Shown: one piece after another, positions 18,456 through 27,291 of the stretch | How positions within the stretch are numbered: position 1 is the first letter of the stretch | Layout: every line of letters starts with the position of its first letter | Assembly: GCF_033547075.1 (NCBI RefSeq) | Contig: NZ_CP137891.1 | Location: forward strand, 806,001-870,000 | Origin: Flavobacterium ardleyense | Lineage (GTDB): Bacteria > Bacteroidota > Bacteroidia > Flavobacteriales > Flavobacteriaceae | DNA: 64,000 nucleotides | Direction of reading: 5' to 3' | Position numbers and translations under genes: made by a program | The notes under the pieces: generated by a model | The model's database searches: none | What the model was told of the DNA's origin: nothing | What the model saw: only the letters and a program-made list of their open reading frames with translations

Positions 18456-21400
18456 ATGACATCAAAATATATTATTAAAGGTATGACCTGTGACGGCTGC
18501 CGGACGGAAGTCGAAAAAGCACTAAATGCAATCTATGAAGTAGGAGCGATTGTTACCCTCGATCCACCGATTGCCACCATTAAAACCGACCATCGGATAG
18601 ATATTGCAGTTTTTCAGAAAGCCATATCTAAAGTTGGAAATTACCGGATTACCTATTTTGAAGAAAGCGTAATTGTTAAAGCTCCAACATCACTATTATC
18701 TGAAAATCAGGTGACATTCAAATATGATGTATCCGGAATGTCTTGCAACGGCTGTAGGACCAAAGTAGAAAACACACTAAACCAGATTTCCGGTGTGGAA
18801 GCGGTGGTCACCCTGTATCCTCCAATAGCAACAATTTCTACTAAAGAGAAATTACGAACATCAATTTATCAAGATGCTCTAACCGCCATAGGAGAATATA
18901 CAATCACTGCAATCGACGAGGATTCGATTGAAAATAATCTGTTACCTGACCAAGATTTTAATCAAGAATATATTGTTACAGGAATGACCTGTGATGGTTG
19001 CCGTAAGAAAGTTGAAAAAACTTTAAATGATATTCCGGGAGTTAATGCAACTGTAACTCTTGATCCGCCAGCCGCAAAAATCACCACCGATAAAAGATTC
19101 GAAACTGAGGTTTTGCAAGAAGCTTTATCCGAAAAAGGAGATTATACCATTCGAGGAATCGATGAAGCCGAAGCGCCAATCGTAAAAAGCTGTTGTTCTA
19201 CAAAACCTAAAGACGACAAAAAATACTCGACTACGCCTGGGAAGTTTTACTGTCCAATGCATTGCGAAGGTAGCAAAGAATATGACAATGCCGGCGATTG
19301 TCCGGTCTGCGGTATGGATCTAGTTCAACAACCAATTGTGACGGCAAGGCAACAATTTACTTGTCCGATGCATCCCGAAGTAATTTCTGACAATCCTGGA
19401 AGTTGTCCTATTTGTGGAATGGATTTGGTGCCACTAATTCCAAAAGAAGATCAGGAAGACAGTGCCTATAATAAACTCTGGTCAAAAATGAAAATCGCAA
19501 TGATCTTCACAATTCCGATTTTTATCATTTCTATGTCAGCGATGATTCCGAATAATCCGCTGCTTGAATTATTAAGTAGATCTCAATGGAATTGGGTTGA
19601 ATTTATATTATCACTTCCAGTGGTTTTTTATGCTTGTTGGATGTTTTTCCAGCGCGCTTGGCGTTCGATAGTGAGTTGGAATTTGAATATGTTTACGCTG
19701 ATTGGAATTGGAGCAGGGGTTGCGTTTTTATTTAGTGTTGTAGCATTACTTTTTCCATCGATATTTCCGGCAGAATTCAAATCCCACGATGGAGCAGTTC
19801 ATTTATATTTTGAAGCCACCACGGTAATTCTAACCTTGGTATTACTCGGACAACTTCTCGAAGCAAGAGCACACAGCCGAACTAGTGGCGCTATCAAAGC
19901 ATTGTTGCAATTAGCGCCGACGCAGGCAACACGCATAATTAATGGTGAAGAAAAAGTAATTTCGATTCACGATATAAAAGTGGATGATTTACTTAGAGTG
20001 AAACCAGGAGAAAAAATTCCAGTTGATGGAATAATAACCGAAGGATCATCTTCAATTGACGAGGCAATGATTTCGGGAGAGCCAATTCCAGTTGATAAAA
20101 CGGTGAACGATCCAGTTCTTGCGGGAACGATTAACGGAACCAAGTCTTTTGTAATGAAAGCCGAGAAAATCGGATCTGAGACCTTGCTTTCGCAAATTGT
20201 TCAGATGGTGAATGACGCGAGTAGATCTAGAGCTCCTATTCAGAAAATTGCCGACAAGATTGCGAAGTATTTCGTACCGATTGTTGTCGCGATTTCAATC
20301 ATCACCTTTTTTGTTTGGTACGCAATTGGTCCAGAGCCAGCACTTGTTTACGGTTTCATCAATGCCATCGCAGTTTTGATTATCGCCTGTCCGTGTGCAT
20401 TAGGATTAGCCACTCCAATGTCTGTAATGGTGGGAGTTGGAAAAGGAGCACAGTCGGGTATTTTGATTAAAAATGCCGAAGCTTTGGAGAATATGGACAA
20501 AATCGACGTTTTAATTACGGATAAAACTGGAACTCTAACTGAAGGAAAACCATCGGTAGAAAAAGTTTCGGCAATCGATGGAGATTGGGAAAGATTGCTG
20601 ATTCAGATTGCCTCGGTGAATTCACAAAGCGAGCATCCATTAGCGCAAGCGTTATTAAATTTTGCCAAAGAGAATGACAGCAAATTGCATAAGGTTTCCG
20701 ACTTTGATTCGATTACTGGAAAAGGAGTTAGCGGAACCGTGGATGGGAAGAAAATTTTGCTTGGAAATAAAGCTTTGCTAGAACAGTTTAAAGTTTCGAT
20801 CCCAGAATCACTCGAGAAAGAAGTAATCGAACAGCAGAAGCTTGGAAAAACAGTTTCGTATATCACTGAAGAAAATACGATTACTGGTTTTGTAATAATC
20901 TACGATGCGATCAAAAAATCTTCTCAAAATGCAGTTAGAGAATTGCAAGAGCAGGGCGTGGAAGTTGTTATGATGACCGGTGATAATGAAAATACCGCAA
21001 AGGCCGTGGCGGATGTTTTGAAGTTGGATAAATTTTACGCGGGATGTCTTCCTCAAGACAAGCTCAAAGAAATAGAACGTTTACAAGCACTCGGCAAAAT
21101 CGTTGCAATGGCGGGAGATGGAATCAATGACGCTCCAGCTTTGGCTCAAGCTGATATCGGAATCGCAATGGGAACTGGAACAGATGTCGCCATCGAAAGC
21201 GCCAAAATTACTTTGGTAAAAGGCGACCTACAAGGAATTGTGAAAGCAAAACAACTGAGCCACGCCGTGATGAAAAACATCAAACAAAACTTATTTTTCG
21301 CTTTCTTCTATAACGCATTGGGAATTCCGATTGCCGCAGGAGTGTTGTATCCAGTTTTTGGATTGCTGTTATCGCCAATGATTGCGGCACTTGCAATGAG

Positions 21401-21458
21401 TTTTAGCTCAGTTTCGGTAATTGCAAATGCGCTGAGGTTGAGAGGGATGAAGTTGTAG
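18456..21458 (+). CDS. Heavy-metal P1B-type ATPase with three HMA and two HMBD domains (copper-type)
   Basis: A 1000-residue inner-membrane metal exporter. Three tandem HMA domains each carry C-x2-C: MTCDGCRTEVE near residue 9, MSCNGCRTKVE near 95, MTCDGCRKKVE near 176. Two heavy-metal-binding (HMBD) motifs follow: YCPMHCEGSKEY...CPVCGMDL at about 266-290 and the canonical TCPMHPEVISDNPGSCPICG at about 304-323. The ATPase core has the transport motif Cys645-Pro-Cys647 in membrane helix 6, phosphorylated Asp689 in DKTGTLT, the 'SEHPLAQA' HP motif, MTGDN and GDGINDAPAL. The CPC motif is typical of Cu(I)/Ag(I) pumps. The long N-terminal array of five metal-binding units is unusually large. It follows the HMA-AraC regulator. 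Confidence 0.95.
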   Translation: MTSKYIIKGMTCDGCRTEVEKALNAIYEVGAIVTLDPPIATIKTDHRIDIAVFQKAISKVGNYRITYFEESVIVKAPTSLLSENQVTFKYDVSGMSCNGCRTKVENTLNQISGVEAVVTLYPPIATISTKEKLRTSIYQDALTAIGEYTITAIDEDSIENNLLPDQDFNQEYIVTGMTCDGCRKKVEKTLNDIPGVNATVTLDPPAAKITTDKRFETEVLQEALSEKGDYTIRGIDEAEAPIVKSCCSTKPKDDKKYSTTPGKFYCPMHCEGSKEYDNAGDCPVCGMDLVQQPIVTARQQFTCPMHPEVISDNPGSCPICGMDLVPLIPKEDQEDSAYNKLWSKMKIAMIFTIPIFIISMSAMIPNNPLLELLSRSQWNWVEFILSLPVVFYACWMFFQRAWRSIVSWNLNMFTLIGIGAGVAFLFSVVALLFPSIFPAEFKSHDGAVHLYFEATTVILTLVLLGQLLEARAHSRTSGAIKALLQLAPTQATRIINGEEKVISIHDIKVDDLLRVKPGEKIPVDGIITEGSSSIDEAMISGEPIPVDKTVNDPVLAGTINGTKSFVMKAEKIGSETLLSQIVQMVNDASRSRAPIQKIADKIAKYFVPIVVAISIITFFVWYAIGPEPALVYGFINAIAVLIIACPCALGLATPMSVMVGVGKGAQSGILIKNAEALENMDKIDVLITDKTGTLTEGKPSVEKVSAIDGDWERLLIQIASVNSQSEHPLAQALLNFAKENDSKLHKVSDFDSITGKGVSGTVDGKKILLGNKALLEQFKVSIPESLEKEVIEQQKLGKTVSYITEENTITGFVIIYDAIKKSSQNAVRELQEQGVEVVMMTGDNENTAKAVADVLKLDKFYAGCLPQDKLKEIERLQALGKIVAMAGDGINDAPALAQADIGIAMGTGTDVAIESAKITLVKGDLQGIVKAKQLSHAVMKNIKQNLFFAFFYNALGIPIAAGVLYPVFGLLLSPMIAALAMSFSSVSVIANALRLRGMKL

Positions 21459-21474
21459 GAATAGAAATATATTT

Positions 21475-21598
21475 AGCCACTTTTTACACGAAACACCCCG
21501 CTAGATTTGTAAGAATAAAAGGCAATCAATTGGCGAAATACTTCACGTGTTTTGAAGGGATGAAGCCACTTCTTACGCGAAACACCCCGCCCTGCGGG
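21475..21598. repeat. Intergenic direct repeat GCCACTT(T/C)TTAC(A/G)CGAAACACCCCGC
   Basis: A word of about 27 bases, AGCCACTTTTTACACGAAAC followed by ACCCCGC, occurs at 21475-21501 and again with two changes at 21564-21590. The second copy runs into the palindromic CCCTGCGGG that the adjacent insertion sequence used as its target. Confidence 0.6.
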
Positions 21599-23360
21599 GA
21601 GGCTGCTGAAAAAGTATCTGTTTCTCAGAACATATTAAGAAGGTCGAGTAAATAAACTTCGTTTTATTTACTTGACCTTCTTTTTTGGTGTTTATTTTTT
21701 CAAAAAAGTTCAAGCTTTATAAGGCGTTTATACACTTTTATAGGATCGTTATGGAGTCTGTGATGAAGATTTTTGATCTTGTAGATTTTCTACACATTTA
21801 ATTTAAGTATTCTTTTCAAATTCACGGTGAAAATTGCTAATGCACCCTGCATTTGCATATTTTCTATTCCGTAAGCATTTGCTCGACCATAACCGTGCAC
21901 ATTTTTTAGCTCACTGTTTTTAGCTTCTATTTTATATCTGTGTTTTGCCTTCTCTTTGTAAAGTTCCGATTCTTGAAAATCCATTTGTGCCTTATGTAAA
22001 TCTGATTTTATAGACACTGAATAACTTTTACTTTTCGCGCCAGGTTTGTAACATCCATCTCTTAATGGACAAGTTTTACATTTCTCCACATCAAAGTAAA
22101 AGGTGAGTATTTGATTTGTTCCGACATTCTTTTTTCCTTGCTTTGATTTCTGTATCGCCATATGACCCGCTGGACAAACAAACATATCAGCATCTTTATT
22201 GTAGTCAAATTTATCTTCTTCTTTTCTACATCCTTGGGTTATTGAAGGATTTAATCTTGCTACCACTTTTATTTCTTGTCCAGAAGTTAATTCAAGATTT
22301 TCTTTTCCAGAGTATGCACCATCGCCAATGATAGTGTCTACTTTTATTCCATTGTTTTGACTGATCTTTAAAAGAGTTGGTAATTCAGGACCATCTCCTC
22401 TTTCTCCCGAAGTAACTACTGCCGCTGTAATTATACGTTCTTCGGTCATTGCAATATGAGTCTTATAACCAAAGAAGGAGCTATCGGCTGATTTGTGTCC
22501 TATTTTGGCATCTTTATCTTTTGACAAGTTTAAGTTCTCTTGAGTGTCTTCAATTGTTTCTTTCAATAGATTCAATTTTTCTTTCACTACAGGGACTAAG
22601 CTCAATGTAGTATCCGATTCAATTGCTTTTATAAGTTCTTTAGAATAGGCGATTTCTTTCTGTAAATCGTTATTCTCATTTTTCTTGGGCATTCGTTCTT
22701 TCCAATCTGGATCTAAATTATAGACAGCTTTACGTAAAAGTTTTGAACGTTCTTTCAAAACTTGAAGAGCAGAAAATGGATTTGATTTTGATAAGGTGTG
22801 AGTAGCGTCAACGATAATTGATTTTGAATTTACAATTCCTTTTTCAATAGCAATAGCAACCGTTTTCCCAATTAAAAGATTCAACAAATCAGAATCCTTT
22901 AATCGTAACTTTCTAAAATTTGTTAATGAACTCGAGTTTATTACGCCATCTTCTGGAGCCATTTCAAGAAAGTATTTAAACGACATATCGAAACGAGAAC
23001 GCTCCACAACATCAGCATCCGAAATAGAATAGATTGTTTTCAATAGTAAATACTTAAACATACGGACAGGACATTCTGCAGTGCGTCCATTATTGAGGCA
23101 GTATTTGCTAACCAATTCATCGTAAATAAAAGAAAAATCAATTAGGTCATTGATTTTTCTAAGAAGATTTTCTTTAGGTATAACTAAGTCATACAAATCG
23201 GAATACGCACTTAACTGAATTTTTTGCTGCTGTAATAACATAGTAAAAGCCTTAATAATCAGTACTAAAAATACGAAAAAAGGAGCGTAAACACTACAGT
23301 TCACACTCCTTTTAATTGAAAAATATGTCACATTTTTGAAGGGACTTTTTCAGCAGCCTC
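21599..23360 (-). mobile_element. Complete IS1182-like insertion sequence, 1762 bp, with 17-bp inverted repeats and 9-bp target duplication
   Basis: The ends are exact inverted repeats: GAGGCTGCTGAAAAAGT at 21599-21615 and its complement at 23344-23360. The 9-base word CCCTGCGGG occurs directly outside both ends (21590-21598 and 23361-23369), as expected of a target-site duplication. Removing the element and one copy restores a continuous palindromic intergenic repeat. The element carries one intact transposase gene. Perfect ends, perfect duplication and an intact gene indicate a recent insertion. Confidence 0.92.
21790..23241 (-). CDS. IS1182-family DDE transposase
   Basis: About 483 residues from the preferred ATG at 23241 (MLLQQQKIQLSAYSDLYDLV). 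The upstream in-frame ATG at 23331 would extend the protein into the inverted-repeat region and is unlikely. The N-terminal part has the family start 'YDLVIPKENLLRKI'. The DDE catalytic core shows IIVDATHTLSKSNP (first Asp), IIGDGAYSGKENLE (second Asp) and RYKIEAKNSELKNVHGYG (Glu). A zinc-like cluster KCKTCPLRDGCYKPG lies between. No frameshift is seen, so the gene appears functional. Confidence 0.92.
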   Translation of the reverse strand: MLLQQQKIQLSAYSDLYDLVIPKENLLRKINDLIDFSFIYDELVSKYCLNNGRTAECPVRMFKYLLLKTIYSISDADVVERSRFDMSFKYFLEMAPEDGVINSSSLTNFRKLRLKDSDLLNLLIGKTVAIAIEKGIVNSKSIIVDATHTLSKSNPFSALQVLKERSKLLRKAVYNLDPDWKERMPKKNENNDLQKEIAYSKELIKAIESDTTLSLVPVVKEKLNLLKETIEDTQENLNLSKDKDAKIGHKSADSSFFGYKTHIAMTEERIITAAVVTSGERGDGPELPTLLKISQNNGIKVDTIIGDGAYSGKENLELTSGQEIKVVARLNPSITQGCRKEEDKFDYNKDADMFVCPAGHMAIQKSKQGKKNVGTNQILTFYFDVEKCKTCPLRDGCYKPGAKSKSYSVSIKSDLHKAQMDFQESELYKEKAKHRYKIEAKNSELKNVHGYGRANAYGIENMQMQGALAIFTVNLKRILKLNV

Positions 23361-23610
23361 CCCTGCGGGCACCCCTCTTGAAAAGAGGGGAAGTTGGAGC
23401 GTGAGTTTTTAGTTGAAATTAGGATAAAATTTGTGGTTTTGGCATTCCCCTCCTGCGGAGGGGTGGCCGAAGGCCGGGGTGGATTTTAAGTTCCCTTTGA
23501 ACCACAATTCATCAACTTTACCGCAGTCCCGCGGCAAGGATCGTAGCGGCATCCCCCGATAGCTATCGGGGATACAGCGGAGAGCCTGGTGCAACGCAGC
23601 CGCCCAAAAA
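23361..23610. repeat. Cluster of REP-like palindromes interrupted by the insertion sequence
   Basis: Short perfect palindromes follow one another: CCCCTCTTgaaAAGAGGGG (23372-23390), CCCCTCCtgcGGAGGGG (23447-23463), GGCCgaaGGCC (23465-23475) and CCCCGATAGCTATCGGGG (23554-23571). No gene is supported. This is the type of intergenic palindrome cluster scattered through flavobacterial genomes. The insertion sequence landed in its left part. Confidence 0.7.
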
Positions 23611-23717
23611 AAAATTATGAAAGAAGCACTTTAGTGGATTTTCAAAAACGATTTAAATATCCTAAATTGCGCCCGCATCATACAGAGATTTAACGAGTAA
23701 AATTGCTCGGGAATCAG

Positions 23718-23725
23718 TACCTTTG
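23718..23725 (+). promoter_or_regulatory. -7 promoter box of the aldehyde dehydrogenase gene
   Basis: TACCTTTG fits TAnnTTTG and lies 36 bases before the ATG at 23762. It overlaps the alternative TTG start at 23723, which argues that the ATG is the real start. Confidence 0.65.
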
Positions 23726-23761
23726 CACACAGAAATAAACACACTATTAATAGACTCAACA

Positions 23762-25306
23762 ATGACAAATTCAGATCAGTTTGGAATCAAAGAAGCCTTG
23801 CAACAGCTTGGTATTAAAGACATAAATGAAGGAACTTCTACAGGATTAAAAAGTTATGCCAATGGTAAAATTATCGAATCTTATTCGCCAGTAGACGGGA
23901 CATTAATTGGAAAAGTAAAAACTTCGACCAAAGAAGATTACGAGCAAGCGATGGCAAAAGCGGCGGATGCTTTTAAAGAATGGAGAATGATTCCTGCTCC
24001 AAAAAGAGGAGAAATCGTTCGTCAGATGGGAGATGAACTTCGTAAATTTAAAGAGCCTCTAGGAAAACTTGTTTCGTACGAAATGGGAAAAAGCCTTCAG
24101 GAAGGATACGGAGAGGTTCAGGAAATGATTGATATTTGTGACTTTGCTGTAGGATTATCAAGACAATTATACGGACTTACAATGCACTCTGAGCGTCCAA
24201 TGCACAGAATGTACGAGCAATACCATCCAGTTGGAACGGTTGGAATTATTTCGGCTTTCAACTTTCCAGTAGCGGTTTGGAGCTGGAATGCAATGATTGC
24301 GTGGGTTTGTGGTGATGTTTGTATCTGGAAACCAAGTTCGAAAACTCCATTATGTGGAATCGCTTGTCAGAATATTATTCAATCAGTTCTTGAGCGCAAC
24401 AATGTTCCAGAAGGAGTAAGTTGCCTTGTAACTGGTACTGAATGTGGAGATTTGATCAATAATGACGCGAGAATTCAGTTGGTATCTTTCACAGGATCTA
24501 CAAGAATTGGTCGTCACGTATCAAAAACTGTTGCAGAACGTTTTGGAAATACAATCCTTGAATTAGGAGGAAATAACGCGATTATCGTTAGTGATCAAGC
24601 GGACATTAATATGGTATTAATCGGTGCTGTTTTTGGCGCGGTTGGTACTGCAGGACAAAGATGTACTTCTACAAGACGTCTAATTATTCACGAAAGTGTT
24701 TATGATAAAACAATCAGCGTTCTTAAAAATGCTTATGGCCAATTGAAAATTGGAAATCCTCTTAACGAGGAAAACCACGTTGGACCGCTTATCGATAAAG
24801 CTGCTGTAAAAGATTTTACTGATGCAATTGAAAAAGCAAAACAAGAAGGTGGAAAAATTCTTGTTGGCGGTGGAGTTGCCGAAGGTGAAGGCTACGAAAG
24901 CGGATGCTACGTTGTTCCTTGTATCATTGAAGCAGAAAATCACTATGAAATTGTTCAAGCAGAAACTTTTGCTCCGATTTTGTACGTAATGAAATATAGC
25001 ACAATCGAAGAAGCGATTGCATTGCAGAATGGAGTTCCACAAGGACTTTCTTCTTCAATCTTTACAAATAGCCTTAGAGAAATGGAATTATTCTTATCTC
25101 AACAAGGTTCAGACTGTGGAATTGCCAATGTGAATATTGGAACTTCTGGAGCTGAAATCGGTGGCGCTTTTGGTGGTGAAAAAGAAACTGGTGGCGGAAG
25201 AGAATCTGGTTCAGATGCTTGGAAAGCTTATATGAGAAGACAAACAAATACCATCAATTACGGTACTAGTTTGCCTCTTGCACAAGGAATTAAATTTGAC
25301 GTATAA
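23762..25306 (+). CDS. Aldehyde dehydrogenase, ALDH7-like (alpha-aminoadipic semialdehyde dehydrogenase type)
   Basis: About 514 residues from the ATG at 23762. An upstream TTG would add 13 residues but overlaps the promoter. It is an NAD-dependent ALDH: catalytic Glu in TILELGGNNAI, nucleophile Cys in GTAGQRCTSTRRL, cofactor motif SFTGSTRIGRHV. The sequence matches the ALDH7 (antiquitin/AmaB) group, for example NFPVAVWSWNAMIAWVCGD and TSGAEIGGAFGGEKETGGGR, which oxidises aminoadipate semialdehyde during lysine catabolism. A single-gene unit with its own promoter and terminator. Confidence 0.9.
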   Translation: MTNSDQFGIKEALQQLGIKDINEGTSTGLKSYANGKIIESYSPVDGTLIGKVKTSTKEDYEQAMAKAADAFKEWRMIPAPKRGEIVRQMGDELRKFKEPLGKLVSYEMGKSLQEGYGEVQEMIDICDFAVGLSRQLYGLTMHSERPMHRMYEQYHPVGTVGIISAFNFPVAVWSWNAMIAWVCGDVCIWKPSSKTPLCGIACQNIIQSVLERNNVPEGVSCLVTGTECGDLINNDARIQLVSFTGSTRIGRHVSKTVAERFGNTILELGGNNAIIVSDQADINMVLIGAVFGAVGTAGQRCTSTRRLIIHESVYDKTISVLKNAYGQLKIGNPLNEENHVGPLIDKAAVKDFTDAIEKAKQEGGKILVGGGVAEGEGYESGCYVVPCIIEAENHYEIVQAETFAPILYVMKYSTIEEAIALQNGVPQGLSSSIFTNSLREMELFLSQQGSDCGIANVNIGTSGAEIGGAFGGEKETGGGRESGSDAWKAYMRRQTNTINYGTSLPLAQGIKFDV

Positions 25307-25324
25307 TCGTTGAATTCCAAATAC

Positions 25325-25359
25325 AAAAAAACCGTCATAGCAATATGACGGTTTTTTTT
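25325..25359. terminator. Bidirectional intrinsic terminator with GCAA tetraloop
   Basis: ACCGTCATA (25331-25339), loop GCAA, TATGACGGT (25344-25352), with A-tract before and T-tract after. It serves the aldehyde dehydrogenase gene on the plus strand and can serve the outer-membrane protein gene arriving from the minus strand. Confidence 0.92.
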
Positions 25360-25400
25360 ATGAATTATTTTGAGAGAGAATTGCTCTCGAAAATTTGTTT

Positions 25401-25934
25401 TTAGAATCTGTAACCAAGGCTGATTCCAGCGTTCACTTCCACAGCATTAAAGCGCTCGTTCACTTCTTTGCTAAAGTTTCTACCCACATTTACGAATGGT
25501 CCAACTGCTAATTTGTCTTTAAAATTCCATTTGTATCCAGTTCCCAAACCAAGAATAAAACTGTTCATATCCGTCTCTACGACAAAGTTTTCTTTTTGTT
25601 CCTCAAAATCTCCAAAACGGTATTTTACAAATGGGGTTAGAAAATATCCAGAACCATTTCGCATTGTAGATAAGTACAGATTGTATGAAAGCATCACGCT
25701 ATTCGTGTTGAATTTCTTGTGGCTTGAACCATTTTCTGGGAAGTACGAAAATCGATCGTTAATCAAAACATCAAGTCCTAAAGATTGATCTTGATCAAGG
25801 AAATATTCGTAACCAATTTCAGCCGAACCCATAACAATTGTATTTAGGAAATTGTATTTTATTTCGTGCTTATATTGTGAATATGCTCCAACAGAAAATA
25901 GGATCATCAGTCCTAAAATAAGAATCTTCTTCAT
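25401..25934 (-). CDS. Small outer-membrane beta-barrel protein
   Basis: A 177-residue protein with a signal peptide (MKKILILGLMILFSVGAYSQ) and about eight amphipathic beta strands, ending in NAGISLGYRF, the terminal aromatic expected of an outer-membrane barrel. Features such as SAEIGYEYFLDQDQSLGLDV and FILGLGTGYKWNF resemble OmpW/DUF3575-like barrels. No specific function can be assigned. It has its own promoter box 17 bases upstream and ends at the shared terminator. Confidence 0.75.
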   Translation of the reverse strand: MKKILILGLMILFSVGAYSQYKHEIKYNFLNTIVMGSAEIGYEYFLDQDQSLGLDVLINDRFSYFPENGSSHKKFNTNSVMLSYNLYLSTMRNGSGYFLTPFVKYRFGDFEEQKENFVVETDMNSFILGLGTGYKWNFKDKLAVGPFVNVGRNFSKEVNERFNAVEVNAGISLGYRF

Positions 25935-25950
25935 AAGGTTAAGTTTTGCG

Positions 25951-25958
25951 CAAAGGTA
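25951..25958 (-). promoter_or_regulatory. -7 promoter box of the small outer-membrane protein gene
   Basis: Minus-strand TACCTTTG, 17 bases before the start codon at 25934 and directly after the stop codon of the metallophosphatase gene. The two minus-strand genes are therefore probably separate transcripts. Confidence 0.65.
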
Positions 25959-25961
25959 GTA

Positions 25962-26687
25962 TTAATTTCGACCTCTTTCGGAAGGATATAAATCAGGAAG
26001 TGCATCGCTCTGCCAAAATTCCTTAGTATCCGCATCAATGCAGGTTAGCGGGCCGTAAAAAGCAGCGCCAGTATCAATATTCCAGATATTCGCAATATTC
26101 ATCGGAGTGGTCTGATTGCTCTTGGTAGTGGGAGTGTGCCCGATATATATCTCTTTATAATGCGTCAATCTTCGAGGATAATTCTCGTCACCTTTTTTGA
26201 GATTTCTGTCCATTGCCAGCGCCATTTCCCATAAAGTACGATCCCAAAAAACCATTCGGGGGAAATATTCTTTCTCAATTCCGTGCTGATTTGTAAAACC
26301 TGCGTGAACGTATAATTTATTTTGATCGTCAATATAAAAAGTTCGAAGTCGGCTTAGGAAACCAACGTGTCGGTCGCGATCTTCGTCCGTAAGTTTCGAA
26401 TAGGCAATAATTGTCGATTCGCCGCCGTGCTGAAACCACAGTTCATTATCCTTGCCACCAAGCCATTCGAGGAGCAAATCGTCGTGGTTGCCGCGCATAA
26501 AAACGCAGGTATATTTTGTGTCAAGATAAATCAAGAAATCCAGTACCTGTGGGCTTTCGCTCCAACTATCCACATAGTCACCAAGAAAAATCAGTTTGTC
26601 ATCAGTCCCTATAGATGCTCGTTCTATAAGCTGTCGCAAAGCACGCAAACCGCCGTGAATATCGCCAAATACCAAAGTTCTGCCCAT
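25962..26687 (-). CDS. Calcineurin-like metallophosphatase (serine/threonine protein phosphatase type)
   Basis: A 241-residue cytosolic phosphoesterase with all metal-binding motifs of the PPP/calcineurin-like family: GDIHGG near residue 8, GDYVDSW near 36, GNHDDLLLEW near 66, then IGHTPT and a final NIDTGAAF. These bind two metal ions and hydrolyse phospho-protein or nucleotide substrates. It is an isolated gene. A -7-like box (minus-strand TATATTTG, 26787-26794) lies about 100 bases upstream. The substrate is not inferable. Confidence 0.9.
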   Translation of the reverse strand: MGRTLVFGDIHGGLRALRQLIERASIGTDDKLIFLGDYVDSWSESPQVLDFLIYLDTKYTCVFMRGNHDDLLLEWLGGKDNELWFQHGGESTIIAYSKLTDEDRDRHVGFLSRLRTFYIDDQNKLYVHAGFTNQHGIEKEYFPRMVFWDRTLWEMALAMDRNLKKGDENYPRRLTHYKEIYIGHTPTTKSNQTTPMNIANIWNIDTGAAFYGPLTCIDADTKEFWQSDALPDLYPSERGRN

Positions 26688-26968
26688 TAATAATTTTTTT
26701 AGGATGTCTCAAAAAAGCGAACTGTTTAAAGTTCTGTAAAAATAAATTGAAAGTCAAAATTAGTAACTTCCAAAATAGTAGATTCACAAATATAAACAAA
26801 ATCTATATTCATCTCGGCCGTAACGCCTTGGCTAATAGATAAAATTTGGTTAAAATATTGAGTTAGGTGCAGGATTTTTAGGGGTACGCTTTCGCGAAAT
26901 TACTTCTGTTGCTAGGTGGAAGTGAAGTCTTCGGTAGGGCAGTTATTTTGTATCGACCTGACATTTAT
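26688..26968. other. Intergenic stretch between metallophosphatase gene and accessory island
   Basis: No gene or RNA is supported. The only signal noticed is a TATATTTG box on the minus strand at 26787-26794, a candidate promoter for the metallophosphatase gene. This is the left border of the accessory island. Confidence 0.5.
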
Positions 26969-27275
26969 TTAGCTGCAAGATTTTGCCTCTTTTGAAGGTA
27001 GTTGTTTGGGTTGGGATTTAATTGAATTTAGATTTAAACAATTTAAAACATATAAAGCAACTAGTTCTTTTCCGTTAGCTGAAGTCCTTTTTAGCAATTG
27101 AATATATTTGGTCTGGGCAGGTTTGAATAAGAGCAGTTATTAAACTTTCTTCTCCCCCTATAATTGAAAATTGCAAATCATAATCTGAATTAATAGCCCA
27201 TTTTTTTTGGTACTATAAATTAGACTTACAGTTTGTAATGTTTCTGACCACTGAATCGCCAATATGCAAATTGCT
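26969..27275 (-). pseudogene. Possible decayed coding region
   Basis: Reading the minus strand, coding-like segments continue across frame changes: ILAIQWSETLQTVSLIYSTK, then WAINSDYDLQFSIIGGEESL and ITALIQTCPDQIYSIAKK, then TSANGKELVALYVLN to a stop at 26969. Shifts fall at the A-run near 27208 and near 27087. I do not recognise the family. It follows the zinc-knuckle gene on the same strand and may be a lost member of the same island. Evidence is only codon-like texture, hence the low confidence. Confidence 0.35.
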
Positions 27276-27291
27276 ATTAGCAGCTGGCAAA

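Noticed and set aside
23723..23761. TTG start extending the aldehyde dehydrogenase by 13 residues
   Set aside because: It falls inside the TACCTTTG promoter box and adds no conserved sequence.
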